The notes beneath the pieces are model-generated. The model was not told the DNA's origin. It did no database searches and saw nothing but the letters and a program-made list of their open reading frames with translations. This document shows, piece by piece, positions 53,926 through 63,830 of a DNA stretch of 64,000 nucleotides. The stretch is from an uncultured Pelagibacteraceae bacterium. GTDB taxonomy: Bacteria; Pseudomonadota; Alphaproteobacteria; Pelagibacterales; Pelagibacteraceae. The stretch is from the NCBI GenBank assembly GCA_902562875.1, contig CACEVB010000002.1:102045-166044 (forward strand). The letters are read 5' to 3'. The position numbers and the translations under genes are program-made. Each line of letters starts with the position of its first letter. Position 1 is the stretch's first letter.

Positions 53926-56900
53926 TTAATAATTTTCTCTCCAACTGCCTCTATAAATTTGTAAATCAGTGTCACCACCAAGTAATTGCACAAGAGTATC
54001 TTCTTGTTTGTCACTCTCTGTAGTTACATTGCCAAATAATTTATTACCACCTACCACTAGTTTAGACAATATTCCTGCTTGTAAGTAATAACAACCTGAA
54101 TTGCTATCAAACCTACTTCCTTCACGAAGTTTTTTCTGCTGATTAGCTATTGTTTGGGATTGGTTTATTCCGCATTCATCATCTGCTGCACAAATAAATG
54201 CATTTCCAACGCTACATTTGGCTTGTCCTAGAGGTGGTTCATATACTGGATAATAAACGACACCTCCAAATATTGTTGGAGATGCTGAGGCTTTTCTAAA
54301 AAAGTTCTGTGCACTTTTCTCTAATTTAAATATCCATGCTTCTTTGACAGCACCTGGGCATGACCCTCTATCATTTCTACTATCTGCACAAACAGCTGGA
54401 TCGTCAGCGTTTGGTGCTAGTAAAGCAACTTTCGTTGCAATTATTTCAAATTCAGGATTTATTATATCTTCTTCTTCGCCGCTATCTGTTGTTTGCTCTG
54501 TTGTTTGGTTCGGAATCACGCCATTTATCGAATGTCTAAAATTTGGGAAATGTCTATCTCTTACACCATAAAGTAAATTATCCATGCCTAATTCTTTTGA
54601 ACCTATATTCGCAAAATCACCAGTTCCTCCAAACAACCAAAGATTTCTTGTGCTATTGCCATAAGCAGCATCCATACCAAAATATGAGTATCTTTGATTT
54701 AATTTATTAGCATTTAAATTAAATATAGTTGTTTGATCATAAAGATTTACTGGGTCATTTCTGGCATCATCCGAGTCAGAATCTGCTTCTTCAATAATAT
54801 TATTTTGGCTAGTAAGGTTAATTTTTGTAATTTTGCCTTCAAAATCATTAAGATAAACCATAGCTCCCCTCCATTTGATACCTCTAAAAGTATCTGGAGT
54901 GATGACTATTGGGTCTGTAGGTATTGAATTTGGAATCTCATTTTCTAAATCAATAATTTTAATTGGTCCGTTGTTAATCGCAGCATCATAAATTGACCCC
55001 CCGCTGGTAATTGTGTCCTCTAAATCTACTAAAAATAAACTTGAACCAACATTTCTAGCAACTCCATATCCACCAGGTAGAACTGCAACATAACGGTCAG
55101 TATATAATGTGTCTGAAGTAGTATTGCCTGTAGGCATCCTAATTATTCTTGGGGTTCCCCATGTTTCTCCAAGTGTAGAGTAATTAAAAGCTGTATCTTC
55201 AACTCCAAATTCTGATAATTGCACGGTGAAGTCAGTTTGCTCTAAGTCAGATTCTTCACTATCACTTGCATTGTAAACTTTTAAATTTAAACCATCAGTT
55301 CCAGTATCAATAGTAAACGTAATTTCAGATCCATTTACCACGACAGACTTAACTGGTGTTTCAATTATTTCTCCCTCTGCCCCTCTTTCTACAACTGTTG
55401 CTAAAGCAGGATTATCTATTACTGATTTTGGAAAATCGTCACTAATGAATGTAAAAGTTGATCCTTTATAACATGCCATTGTACCTTTATTGTAATATTT
55501 ATCTCCTACGGAATTACCACTTAATGCTTCAACCATTTCGTTTGACTGACAAGTAGATTTTGCATCTCTATTTGTGAAGTCGGAACCTAATTCGTCTAAT
55601 ACAAGGTCTGCGTCTAGCGCTATTCTTTGATTGCCTCTAGCCTTATTAGCCTCTAAAGAATCTCTTAAGTTAAAAGTCCCGTCTGAATATGCATGAGGCG
55701 TAATATCACCTACGTTATTAGCTACCATAACCATGCTATTTACTCTATCATTATATACTGAAAACATATGATAAGGTGTTAATGGATTTGTTATGTCTAA
55801 CACTGAAAAACCTGCTCCACCTCTACCATATGGTATAAATAAAATTGTATGCCAAGATTTAGGTCCATCTGCTGGGACATAATCACCTTTAGAATTTAAA
55901 CCTCTAATATAAACATCATGTATGACTGGCGAACCATCTACTGCAAAAATAGAATTTGTTCCACCTTTATCGCTATTTATCCCATCAAGAGCCTCATTGA
56001 CAAGGCTTGGAAGTTGACCTGCAATAAATGGTGGTACAAATGCCCATACCTCTTGTCCTGCAAGTGGGCCGGTGGTATAAAATGCGTGCAATGCCCCGTC
56101 GTTAGCACCTACATACATAACTTTTTCTCTTGTTACACTATTCGACCATGATCTATAACCATTAATCTTCCTCCAGTAAGACTCTTGATTTGTATTAGAA
56201 AAACTAGTGCTGGCTTTTGGTTTACCAACTTCAACTATTTGTGAATGATATATGTCTCCAAGTACTGAGGTTCTAGTATTATTTAAATTATCACAACCTT
56301 CGTAAGCAAAATAGTCCTTACCTCTTACAAAATTTATCAAACCTTTAATATCATCTGCGTTACCATCTTCAACCCCAGGCTTTCCCTTGCAGTTTGAATT
56401 ACTGTTATGAAAATCTGGAACTTTATCTCCAGTAAGTGTAAATAATTTATTTATTTTTGATGCATTATCCTCTGTAAAATTATTCCAATTCTCGTTTCGA
56501 TAATCTGCGCCCGGTAATGTTGTCCATATTTTTCTAGTATCAGACTCTGCTTGATTTCTTACATTTTCTGCAGCATCATAATTTCCTTGCGCATCTAAAT
56601 CGTGGACTATTGAACCATCTGCACTTATTTTTTTTCTAATAAGAGAGCCATGCCATTCACCATGTTTGACATAATTAAATTGAGCTTGATATAAACTTCC
56701 ACCCTCTTGAACATTCGCTGTTATTGATGGTGCTGTAAAAGATAATCTACTAGCAATAATCCTTTCGATTTCACTTTTTAATTTTGTAAGTAAATCAGAG
56801 GGAGTTTCTGCATCAATCCTTCCTCGGCATTCCTCAGCTTCTCCCGATTCGTCGTCACATGTTCCAGCTAAAGCCATTTCGTTAAATTTATTTTTAGCAC

Positions 56901-58785
56901 CTGACGATATTTCGTCTCCGTAAGCAACAACTAAAGTTTTTACACCGTAATCTGTTCTTAGTTTTGTTATCAGTTTTTTTGCTTGATCATGGTGACGCCA
57001 TTGTCCATCACCAATTACAATTACATAATTTAATTGACAATCTAGCCTTTCATTTTTGTCTTTAGTTGCAAGGCGATTTCCCTCTTTATCTTTAACATTA
57101 GGGTCGTTATAGTATTTATATGCTAGTTGTGCGAAAGCATTTGCATCAGTACCAAATCTTGTAATGGTATTATCTAACTCTTGAACTATTTTCTCACTTG
57201 TTCCTTTATCAATTCCTACTGCTAAACAAGAATTTCCATTACACCACTTAGATTTTCCAGATGGATGTGCGCCTTGCCAGCTATCATAATAAATGCAGTT
57301 GTTATTACATTTTCTGTACGAATATTTAGCGGGTGGATTATAAGGACAATCAACATTGCATGCATAATCTCCATTTACTTTCCATAGATCTTTCGCTTTA
57401 CCTTTACCAGTTTTTTTAACAATTATTCTTCCAGCATTCCAATATCCATAACCAAATTTAGCTCCTTGCAATAATGAACTATCATTTACAACAGCAGATA
57501 AAGCATTCTTTGCACCTTCTAATCTACTTACTCTACTTGTCCCAGTTTCTAATACCCATCTAATTCTTTCTGAGCTAATATTATATTCTTGAATGCTAAT
57601 TTTTTCTCCAGATGTCCATACCCTGTCATTTGAAACATCTAGTCCTAAAGCTTTAAAAATATTTATTTCTGGACTTTCATCAATATTTGCAGCTGAAGCA
57701 GGAGTTTTTGCACTACTATCTGATCCTCCTATTAAAATACTTTCACTAAATGTATCTCCTGATATAGATAATTTTTGAACGGCACTCTCGTCTTTACTTG
57801 TTATATACATGACATTCATATTTTGTGGATCTAATTCAATTTGATAAGCAGCTTTATATTGGCTTTCAGGAACAGTATATAAATTACCTGTGGGACAGTA
57901 AGTTCCACTCTCTAAACTCAAATTCATTCTATAAATCAAACCACCTGATGCAGAATATAAGTATTTATCATCTCCATCTAAATCCATCGTAATAGAGGTA
58001 GAGTCTTTAAGCGCATTATCATATTTTGATATATTAGTACAAAGCCTAGAGACACCTGTTGTTAAATTTCGTGAATATAAGTCTAGTTCGGTTCTTAAAT
58101 TATTTTTTCCACATTTATTTTTTTTCTTTTTTTTAGATGTCTTGCAATATAACTCGGTAGAAGTTACTAGTAGATGGTCATTGCTATCTATAGTTCTAAT
58201 CGAGAGTGCTTTTGGCATATATTTTTCATCACTTTTAGTTCCCTTTTTATCTTTTCCAAGTTCTGAACCCCAAATCATTTCAAGACAAAGTCCATCAGTA
58301 TCATATACCCCTACTTTTTCGTGGGTTGGACTAGTAAAAAATATAGCCTCACCTGAATGGTTTTTCATGTTAGATGATTTATCTATTGAAGATAATTGAC
58401 CGAAATTTCCGTTATTTTGTAACTCATCATCATCTTCAAGACTACAAGTAGTCATTCCCTTAGCTTGTTCACCAACTCTTATTGCGCCGTTATTCCCAAA
58501 ATCAGTATCAAGCTTTTTAGTTTCATAAATCATTTTGTAAACACCAGCTACCGTAGCAAGCAATAAGTTGCCGTCATTCAACAATAAAATATCTAAAACT
58601 TTAAAAAGTGAGTCCCCACCCTTAGGTATTCTATCCATACTAGCTGAGGTATCTAGCAAAAGTAAAATATTTGCCGGAACATCACCCGCGCCAGATCCTG
58701 GAGGTAGTGGTTTTGCAAAACTATTATTATTTAAAAAAAACAATAAAATAAATAAATTGAGAAGTATTTTTTTAATTTTTTTCAT
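53926..58785 (-). CDS. pilY1: PilY1-like pilus tip adhesin with split vWA domain
   Basis: A protein of about 1619 residues with a signal peptide (MKKIKKILLNLFILLFFLNN, then NSFA). A von Willebrand A MIDAS motif, LLLLDTSASM, stands about 40 residues in. About 360 residues of propeller-like sequence (KVLDILLLNDGNLLLATVAGV and similar) then interrupt the fold, which resumes at RLEGAKNALSAVVND. The C-terminal half is a PilY1 propeller: SVLGDIYHSQIVEVGKP, YVGANDGALHAFY, VWAFVPPFI, AVDGSPVIHDVYI. PilY1 sits at the pilus tip and affects retraction and adhesion. An alternative ATG at 58794 overlaps the upstream stop. Confidence 0.85.
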   Translation of the reverse strand: MKKIKKILLNLFILLFFLNNNSFAKPLPPGSGAGDVPANILLLLDTSASMDRIPKGGDSLFKVLDILLLNDGNLLLATVAGVYKMIYETKKLDTDFGNNGAIRVGEQAKGMTTCSLEDDDELQNNGNFGQLSSIDKSSNMKNHSGEAIFFTSPTHEKVGVYDTDGLCLEMIWGSELGKDKKGTKSDEKYMPKALSIRTIDSNDHLLVTSTELYCKTSKKKKKNKCGKNNLRTELDLYSRNLTTGVSRLCTNISKYDNALKDSTSITMDLDGDDKYLYSASGGLIYRMNLSLESGTYCPTGNLYTVPESQYKAAYQIELDPQNMNVMYITSKDESAVQKLSISGDTFSESILIGGSDSSAKTPASAANIDESPEINIFKALGLDVSNDRVWTSGEKISIQEYNISSERIRWVLETGTSRVSRLEGAKNALSAVVNDSSLLQGAKFGYGYWNAGRIIVKKTGKGKAKDLWKVNGDYACNVDCPYNPPAKYSYRKCNNNCIYYDSWQGAHPSGKSKWCNGNSCLAVGIDKGTSEKIVQELDNTITRFGTDANAFAQLAYKYYNDPNVKDKEGNRLATKDKNERLDCQLNYVIVIGDGQWRHHDQAKKLITKLRTDYGVKTLVVAYGDEISSGAKNKFNEMALAGTCDDESGEAEECRGRIDAETPSDLLTKLKSEIERIIASRLSFTAPSITANVQEGGSLYQAQFNYVKHGEWHGSLIRKKISADGSIVHDLDAQGNYDAAENVRNQAESDTRKIWTTLPGADYRNENWNNFTEDNASKINKLFTLTGDKVPDFHNSNSNCKGKPGVEDGNADDIKGLINFVRGKDYFAYEGCDNLNNTRTSVLGDIYHSQIVEVGKPKASTSFSNTNQESYWRKINGYRSWSNSVTREKVMYVGANDGALHAFYTTGPLAGQEVWAFVPPFIAGQLPSLVNEALDGINSDKGGTNSIFAVDGSPVIHDVYIRGLNSKGDYVPADGPKSWHTILFIPYGRGGAGFSVLDITNPLTPYHMFSVYNDRVNSMVMVANNVGDITPHAYSDGTFNLRDSLEANKARGNQRIALDADLVLDELGSDFTNRDAKSTCQSNEMVEALSGNSVGDKYYNKGTMACYKGSTFTFISDDFPKSVIDNPALATVVERGAEGEIIETPVKSVVVNGSEITFTIDTGTDGLNLKVYNASDSEESDLEQTDFTVQLSEFGVEDTAFNYSTLGETWGTPRIIRMPTGNTTSDTLYTDRYVAVLPGGYGVARNVGSSLFLVDLEDTITSGGSIYDAAINNGPIKIIDLENEIPNSIPTDPIVITPDTFRGIKWRGAMVYLNDFEGKITKINLTSQNNIIEEADSDSDDARNDPVNLYDQTTIFNLNANKLNQRYSYFGMDAAYGNSTRNLWLFGGTGDFANIGSKELGMDNLLYGVRDRHFPNFRHSINGVIPNQTTEQTTDSGEEEDIINPEFEIIATKVALLAPNADDPAVCADSRNDRGSCPGAVKEAWIFKLEKSAQNFFRKASASPTIFGGVVYYPVYEPPLGQAKCSVGNAFICAADDECGINQSQTIANQQKKLREGSRFDSNSGCYYLQAGILSKLVVGGNKLFGNVTTESDKQEDTLVQLLGGDTDLQIYRGSWRENY

Positions 58786-58787
58786 AA

Positions 58788-59309
58788 TTACCATACATGT
58801 TTAATAAAGCTATCATTTGATATTAAAAGTTCTTCTAATATTAAAGATGAACTTTTTTTTAAAAATTTGTCGTAATAATATCTCTTACCATTGCTTTTCC
58901 AGTATTCACCTCCAGTCCAATTAGTATCCGGTATATTATTTACCTCATCTATATTTCCAAAGTTATTTTTAATATAAAAATAAATTAGTTTTTGTTCGTT
59001 TTCTTTGTCCGTTTCTTCAGTAATAGAAGTTAATTTTATTCCTTTAATCTGATCGTTTTTAATTAAAACTTGTATTTTAGCATTTTGCATACCTTCATCG
59101 GGACAAACTACATAATAGTCTTGCTCAATATAAGAGTGTGTCATATCTTCTGGAGATATGAGGTCATCCTCGTTTTTACTTAAACTTTCAAAAGCTTTGG
59201 AAGGGCTATCTCCAAGTTCAAATTCTAAATCGCACTCGACAGCTTTTAAGTTAGTCGTGTTTATAAGCATAAAAAACAAAATATATAAAATTTTAAAATT
59301 ATTTTTCAT
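58788..59309 (-). CDS. Exported protein of unknown function in the minor-pilin operon
   Basis: A protein of 173 residues from ATG 59309, five bases after the pilX-like stop. The signal peptide is KNNFKILYILFFMLINTTN-like. The mature part is acidic with two Cys (VECDLEFE; YVVCPDEG) and a late TGGEYWKSNGKRYYY segment. I do not recognise it. The fixed position between pilX and pilY1 suggests a minor-pilin or PilY1 accessory role. The first codons of pilY1 may overlap its end. Confidence 0.6.
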   Translation of the reverse strand: MKNNFKILYILFFMLINTTNLKAVECDLEFELGDSPSKAFESLSKNEDDLISPEDMTHSYIEQDYYVVCPDEGMQNAKIQVLIKNDQIKGIKLTSITEETDKENEQKLIYFYIKNNFGNIDEVNNIPDTNWTGGEYWKSNGKRYYYDKFLKKSSSLILEELLISNDSFIKHVW

Positions 59310-59313
59310 AAAA

Positions 59314-60249
59314 TTAGTATGGCATAACAACCATTGTTTCCAAAGGTACTAAAATGTTAATATTTGAGATATTTTTATCATAATAAATGCCGCAACCAAA
59401 TATTTTATACGCTGAACCTTGTCTTTGAACATCAACGCTAGTTGTTCTTTGAGCACTTACACCTCCACCTAGGTATGTTGAAAAACCAATATGCTGTATG
59501 AAAAATTTATATTTAAATCTTTTTAAATATTCTCTTTCTTGAATTAAAGCTCTGTCGGCTGCATTGCTAGTAAATAAAGACTCACCACCTTTTTTCATAC
59601 TATATTCATATAATCTATCTGTTGTAACCAATGGTTCAACTATATCCCAAAATTCTCCTAATCTTGGATGATCATCAGGCAGTTCATATGCAATGCTAAC
59701 GTTTTGCCCTACTCTAAAGTTTTTAAAACTTTTCATACAAATTGATTTTTTACTATCCTCAACTTCGATTGTATTTAACATAACACCTTTGTTCCAAGTG
59801 TCTCTAACTAATGTACCAGCTGCTGAGCCTAATTCATTTAATCCAAGTTTAAATTGACTCAAATTACTATCATCTTCATCCTTCATTAAGGCTAATAAAT
59901 CTAAATCTTCATCGGTTAATTCACAATCATCAAAATCATACTCTTCCTCTTTTGATGAAGCTTCCTCTTTAGCCTCAATGCATCTCGGCACCAACTTTGC
60001 ATCATAAACTTTATTATTTTTAATTTTATCACTTCCACCAACCCAATGACCAAGGTATGCATCTGCTAAATATTTTTCTCCCTCCATTAATGCTGTTTCG
60101 GCAACATAAAATGCTTGCTGATATTCATCACTATTATTGTTATTTCTGTGATCTCCAGATGCAATAACAATTAATGAACCGCCCATCAATGACATTACTA
60201 GCAATAGCACCAATGATAAAATCAAAGCAAACCCTTTTTCATTTTTCAT
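59314..60249 (-). CDS. pilX: PilX-like minor pilin
   Basis: A 311-residue protein with a short leader MKNEKG and hydrophobic helix FALILSLVLLLVMSLMGGSL. The YQQAFYVAETALMEGEKYL segment is the typical PilX N-terminal helix continuation. As in other PilX-like proteins, position 5 is not Glu. The C-terminal two thirds is longer than in Pseudomonas PilX (about 195). It overlaps pilW (TAATG). Confidence 0.75.
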   Translation of the reverse strand: MKNEKGFALILSLVLLLVMSLMGGSLIVIASGDHRNNNNSDEYQQAFYVAETALMEGEKYLADAYLGHWVGGSDKIKNNKVYDAKLVPRCIEAKEEASSKEEEYDFDDCELTDEDLDLLALMKDEDDSNLSQFKLGLNELGSAAGTLVRDTWNKGVMLNTIEVEDSKKSICMKSFKNFRVGQNVSIAYELPDDHPRLGEFWDIVEPLVTTDRLYEYSMKKGGESLFTSNAADRALIQEREYLKRFKYKFFIQHIGFSTYLGGGVSAQRTTSVDVQRQGSAYKIFGCGIYYDKNISNINILVPLETMVVMPY

Positions 60250-61241
60250 TATAATGCACCTCCAATATTTCTTGTGTGTACTGTTACAAATATATTTTCT
60301 CTTAAATAATTATCATCACTTTGTATTGACCTATCGGCAGTAAATGAGTTTACTAATTTTTGTTGTTTCTTTTGAAAATAACCTTTTTTTGAACTTGATC
60401 TGAATGTTATTTTTACGTCAACAGATCTAATATTAAACATTTCCTCTAAATTTTCAGTAGGATCTGCATTTACTGTTTTACCATCCTTATCTAACGCAAC
60501 AAACTCCATATCGGTTACATATTCTCTTATTAACTCAGCTTTATAACATTCATTACAATTTGCATCCCATGTGCCTTCATTTTCATCTATTGCTTGTTTC
60601 CAACTCTGCTTAGATTTATAAATAGCGTAATAATTGTCACTTATATTTTCTGAAATTTTTCTTTTAAATGGAATTGCAAAATAAGTTACTTTGTATCTTT
60701 TATAATATTGTTTGTCGGGATCATTTGCATCAAAATCTCCATACACAATATGAATACGATCACAACAAAGCTGCAGTTTATCATCCGTCTCTATGTGTTT
60801 TTCACCATCAGTTTTTAAAGAGTAAGCTGCACCAGGCACTTTTATGTCTGAGCTCATTTTTGAATATCCTAATGTATCCTTATCAATTACAATAGGCATG
60901 TGACTATTATCTTTAGTATCACTAGTTCTACCAAAAACAAATTTTAAATAATCCTCTTTTGGAATATCTGATTTAGAATCTTCAAAAACTCCATAATAGT
61001 ATTTAAAACCAGCCATTCTTATATCTCTCATTAGCATTGATACAATATCTCGACCTGATCTACTTATCCCAGCAACATCAGACACTCTACTATAAGTATT
61101 ATTAACGACTGTATAACTAGCAAACATTGCAGCCATCATAATTGAAGCAATTGCAACACCAATCAAAATTTCTATTAAAGAAAAACCTCTAATTTTTTTA
61201 ATTTTATTCAAGTCCAAATCCCTGTATTTTGTCTCCCTCAC
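60249..61241 (-). CDS. pilW: PilW-like minor pilin
   Basis: A protein of up to 330 residues with a prepilin motif KIRG before FSLIEILIGVAIASIMMAAMF and Glu5. The conserved VAGISRSGRDIVSMLMRDIRMAGF segment follows, as in PilW. The start is uncertain: a GTG at 61241 gives 19 leader residues and overlaps pilV by 38 bases; TTG codons at 61217 or 61211 would give a more normal leader. PilW primes pilus assembly with PilV, PilX and FimT. Confidence 0.8.
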   Translation of the reverse strand: MRETKYRDLDLNKIKKIRGFSLIEILIGVAIASIMMAAMFASYTVVNNTYSRVSDVAGISRSGRDIVSMLMRDIRMAGFKYYYGVFEDSKSDIPKEDYLKFVFGRTSDTKDNSHMPIVIDKDTLGYSKMSSDIKVPGAAYSLKTDGEKHIETDDKLQLCCDRIHIVYGDFDANDPDKQYYKRYKVTYFAIPFKRKISENISDNYYAIYKSKQSWKQAIDENEGTWDANCNECYKAELIREYVTDMEFVALDKDGKTVNADPTENLEEMFNIRSVDVKITFRSSSKKGYFQKKQQKLVNSFTADRSIQSDDNYLRENIFVTVHTRNIGGAL

Positions 61242-62055
61242 CTTCCTCTGCTGGAAGATTTGAAGGGTTTTGTTTTATTTTGTAATCAGATTGAAAATAC
61301 AAAAATTTTCTTTTCTTTCCGTTATTAAGATTAATTTGTATTCTTCCTAAATACATGGCCTCGTCGTAAACTTTTGAATTCGTTACTTGACAACCTTCCC
61401 AGGCACACAATTCAAACATTTCAACTGTTTTGAAATCCTTCTCACTTTTACATTTAACAGTCCTGTCCTCGCCTAACATTCTTACCCATTTAACAACTTT
61501 ATTTTTAGGAGCATCTTCAAATTTTTCAGAATCTTCTCCGTGGATAGGTTTTATATCTGCCGTATTAGCTCTTTTATCTTTTGAGCAATCCTTAATTTTT
61601 ACACCTGGAAAATTTTCAAATCCAACGTTACTATCACTCGCAGCATGATCAACCCATTTATTTGCTTCTGTTTCTCCTAATTCTGGAGGTATAAAGGTAG
61701 GAGAACACTCAGGCATGTTGCCAGCAGAAATTTGCATGTAGTATTCAGCAAATTTAAAACACTCTGTATCATTTTCAACATCGGGTAAGGACTCTCCAAT
61801 ATAAGCTTTTCCATCAACATAATAAATTTTTTCCTGGTCTTCTTTAGCAAGACCACCTATACTGTCCTTGTATCCAATAAAACCTTCAGCAACCATGGAG
61901 GATATAAAATTAGCTTTAGTTCTTTCTCCTGATGTATTGATAGACGTAACGGAAAAAGTGACCATCTGAAATATTGCAATAAATCCAATGCCTATTATTG
62001 CTGTGGAAATTAATGCTTCAATTAAAGATAACCCTTTTTGATTATAATTATTCAT
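61204..62055 (-). CDS. pilV: PilV-like minor pilin
   Basis: A 283-residue prepilin-like protein: leader MNNYNQKG, then LSLIEALISTAIIGIGFIAIF with Glu5. The body contains many charged residues and several Cys (CFKFAEYY, CAWEGC). It is larger than Pseudomonas PilV (about 185). It lies one base after the fimT-like gene. Confidence 0.8.
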   Translation of the reverse strand: MNNYNQKGLSLIEALISTAIIGIGFIAIFQMVTFSVTSINTSGERTKANFISSMVAEGFIGYKDSIGGLAKEDQEKIYYVDGKAYIGESLPDVENDTECFKFAEYYMQISAGNMPECSPTFIPPELGETEANKWVDHAASDSNVGFENFPGVKIKDCSKDKRANTADIKPIHGEDSEKFEDAPKNKVVKWVRMLGEDRTVKCKSEKDFKTVEMFELCAWEGCQVTNSKVYDEAMYLGRIQINLNNGKKRKFLYFQSDYKIKQNPSNLPAEEGEGDKIQGFGLE

Positions 62056-62056
62056 A

Positions 62057-62722
62057 TTATTGAATTGCCCATCCTGTAGTATTTACATTATATTTTTCTA
62101 GTTTCACATTACCAAATCTAGTCCAATTAATTTCAAAAATTATATAATTTTTCCTTTTGGGGTCAGTTGGTAAAGGATAATCAGGACAACTATCTATATT
62201 TTTAGAGCACACATATATCAAATTCTCATCGTCTAAATCGCCTGATTTACTAAAATAAGTACCATCTTTTGAAAAACATACAGCACCGTTTGAAATACTT
62301 ATATTCACTTCATCAGTTTCAAAATGACGTACTTCAGGATTAGTTCCAGATTTACCGTAATGATCAAACTTATTTGAACTACTTTCCTCTACTTCGCATC
62401 TTGTTGAAGAACTGTGCCAACCAGGTACTCCAATGTTTTGTGCAAGTTTAGTTGTGAGCATCCCGTTAGTGCTAAATGAAAGTTTTCCACTATCCTCTGT
62501 TTCAACTACGAATTGCCCAAATCCATAAGATCCTCTTTGAACTTGCGAATTAATACCAACAATCAGATCTTTAATTCTTTCAGCTTCAATTCTAACCTTT
62601 CTATCTTTAGACATAGAGCTAAAATTTGGTATCGCTATCGCAGATATAATTCCAACAATTGCAAGAACTACTAGAACTTCTAGTAGTGAAAAACCTTTAA
62701 TTTTCTTTAGCTGCGCTTGCAT
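62057..62722 (-). CDS. fimT: FimT/GspH-like minor pseudopilin
   Basis: A protein of 221 residues: leader MQAQLKKIKG, then FSLLEVLVVLAIVGIISAIA with Glu5 and a GspH-type C-terminal domain (NGAVCFSKDGTYFSKSGD). The ATG at 62722 gives a normal leader; the frame also opens from a TTG at 62743. It overlaps the end of pilT by 26 bases. FimT proteins can bind DNA in some species, linking pili to uptake. Confidence 0.8.
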   Translation of the reverse strand: MQAQLKKIKGFSLLEVLVVLAIVGIISAIAIPNFSSMSKDRKVRIEAERIKDLIVGINSQVQRGSYGFGQFVVETEDSGKLSFSTNGMLTTKLAQNIGVPGWHSSSTRCEVEESSSNKFDHYGKSGTNPEVRHFETDEVNISISNGAVCFSKDGTYFSKSGDLDDENLIYVCSKNIDSCPDYPLPTDPKRKNYIIFEINWTRFGNVKLEKYNVNTTGWAIQ

Positions 62723-63710
62723 CAATTTTTCCTGCTTGGGCAAGATTTTCTAATGATTTCGACATTGTAATCATTCCGTCTTTAACAGCGGTCTGCATGA
62801 TGCTTGGTATTTGATGAATCTTTGCTTCTCTGATTAAGTTCTGTATTGGAGCATTACATTTCATTACTTCAAAAGCACCCACTCGACCGAGTCCATCTTT
62901 TGTTTTTAATAATCTTTGGGTAACAACCATTTTAAGTGAGGTTGATAATTGAGCACGTATTTGTGCTTGTTGTTCTGGAGGAAATACATCAATAATTCTG
63001 TTAATGGTATTTGGAGCACCACTCGTATGAAGAGTACCAAATACTAAATGACCTGTCTCTGCTGCAGTTAAAGCTAAACTTACTGTTTCTAAATCTCTCA
63101 TCTCACCTACTAAAATTACATCCGGATCCTCTCTTAGTGCAGCTTTCAAAGCGCTTGCAAATGTTTGGGTTTGCTTACCGACTTCTCTGTGAGAAACTAT
63201 ACTTTTGTTATCTGTATGAATAAATTCTACAGGATCCTCAACCGTAATAATATTTGCAGTTCTGGTTCTATTTATTTCATTTACTATTGCTGCAAGCGTT
63301 GTAGATTTCCCTGAACCTGTAGGACCCGTCACTAATACTAATCCTTTGTGCATATCTATTATATCATATAAAACATCAGGTAAATCGAACTGACCCATTT
63401 CAGGTATTTTACTTTCAACACGTCTCAAAACCGCAGCTGGTCCATTTAATGTTTTATAGAAGTTTGCTCTAAATCTTAATCCACTTATAGTTACTGCTGA
63501 GTCTAATTCATGTGTGTCTTGAAATTTTTTTGTTTCATGTTCGTTACAATTAGTTGTCATCATATCAATTAAATCCTGTGGTTTGACCATAACATCTTTA
63601 ACCATTACAATTTCTCCAGTTTGTCTATAAGCAAGTGGGGAACCTGATCTAATATGAAAATCAGAAATTTTTTTGTTGTTTTTAGCTAACTCTTCTAATT
63701 TATCGAACAT
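62697..63710 (-). CDS. pilT: Type IV pilus retraction ATPase PilT
   Basis: A 337-residue secretion ATPase with Walker A GPTGSGKST (129-137), Walker B VILVGEMRD, the His box HTSGAPNTINR and the PilT signature NLIREAKIHQIPS near 292-304. It has no zinc tetracysteine, separating it from PilB. It powers retraction. First gene of the pilT-fimT-V-W-X-Y1 run; a 120-bp AT-rich gap separates it from rodA. Confidence 0.95.
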   Translation of the reverse strand: MFDKLEELAKNNKKISDFHIRSGSPLAYRQTGEIVMVKDVMVKPQDLIDMMTTNCNEHETKKFQDTHELDSAVTISGLRFRANFYKTLNGPAAVLRRVESKIPEMGQFDLPDVLYDIIDMHKGLVLVTGPTGSGKSTTLAAIVNEINRTRTANIITVEDPVEFIHTDNKSIVSHREVGKQTQTFASALKAALREDPDVILVGEMRDLETVSLALTAAETGHLVFGTLHTSGAPNTINRIIDVFPPEQQAQIRAQLSTSLKMVVTQRLLKTKDGLGRVGAFEVMKCNAPIQNLIREAKIHQIPSIMQTAVKDGMITMSKSLENLAQAGKIDASAAKEN

Positions 63711-63830
63711 AAATTTATTTTTAAATATTTATAATTATAAACTTTAATTGTAAATTTTTAACTTAATTTATTGTCCAATTTGTTCAATAAATTCACTATT
63801 TTTTAATGATAAGACTGTTTAATTGTTAAA

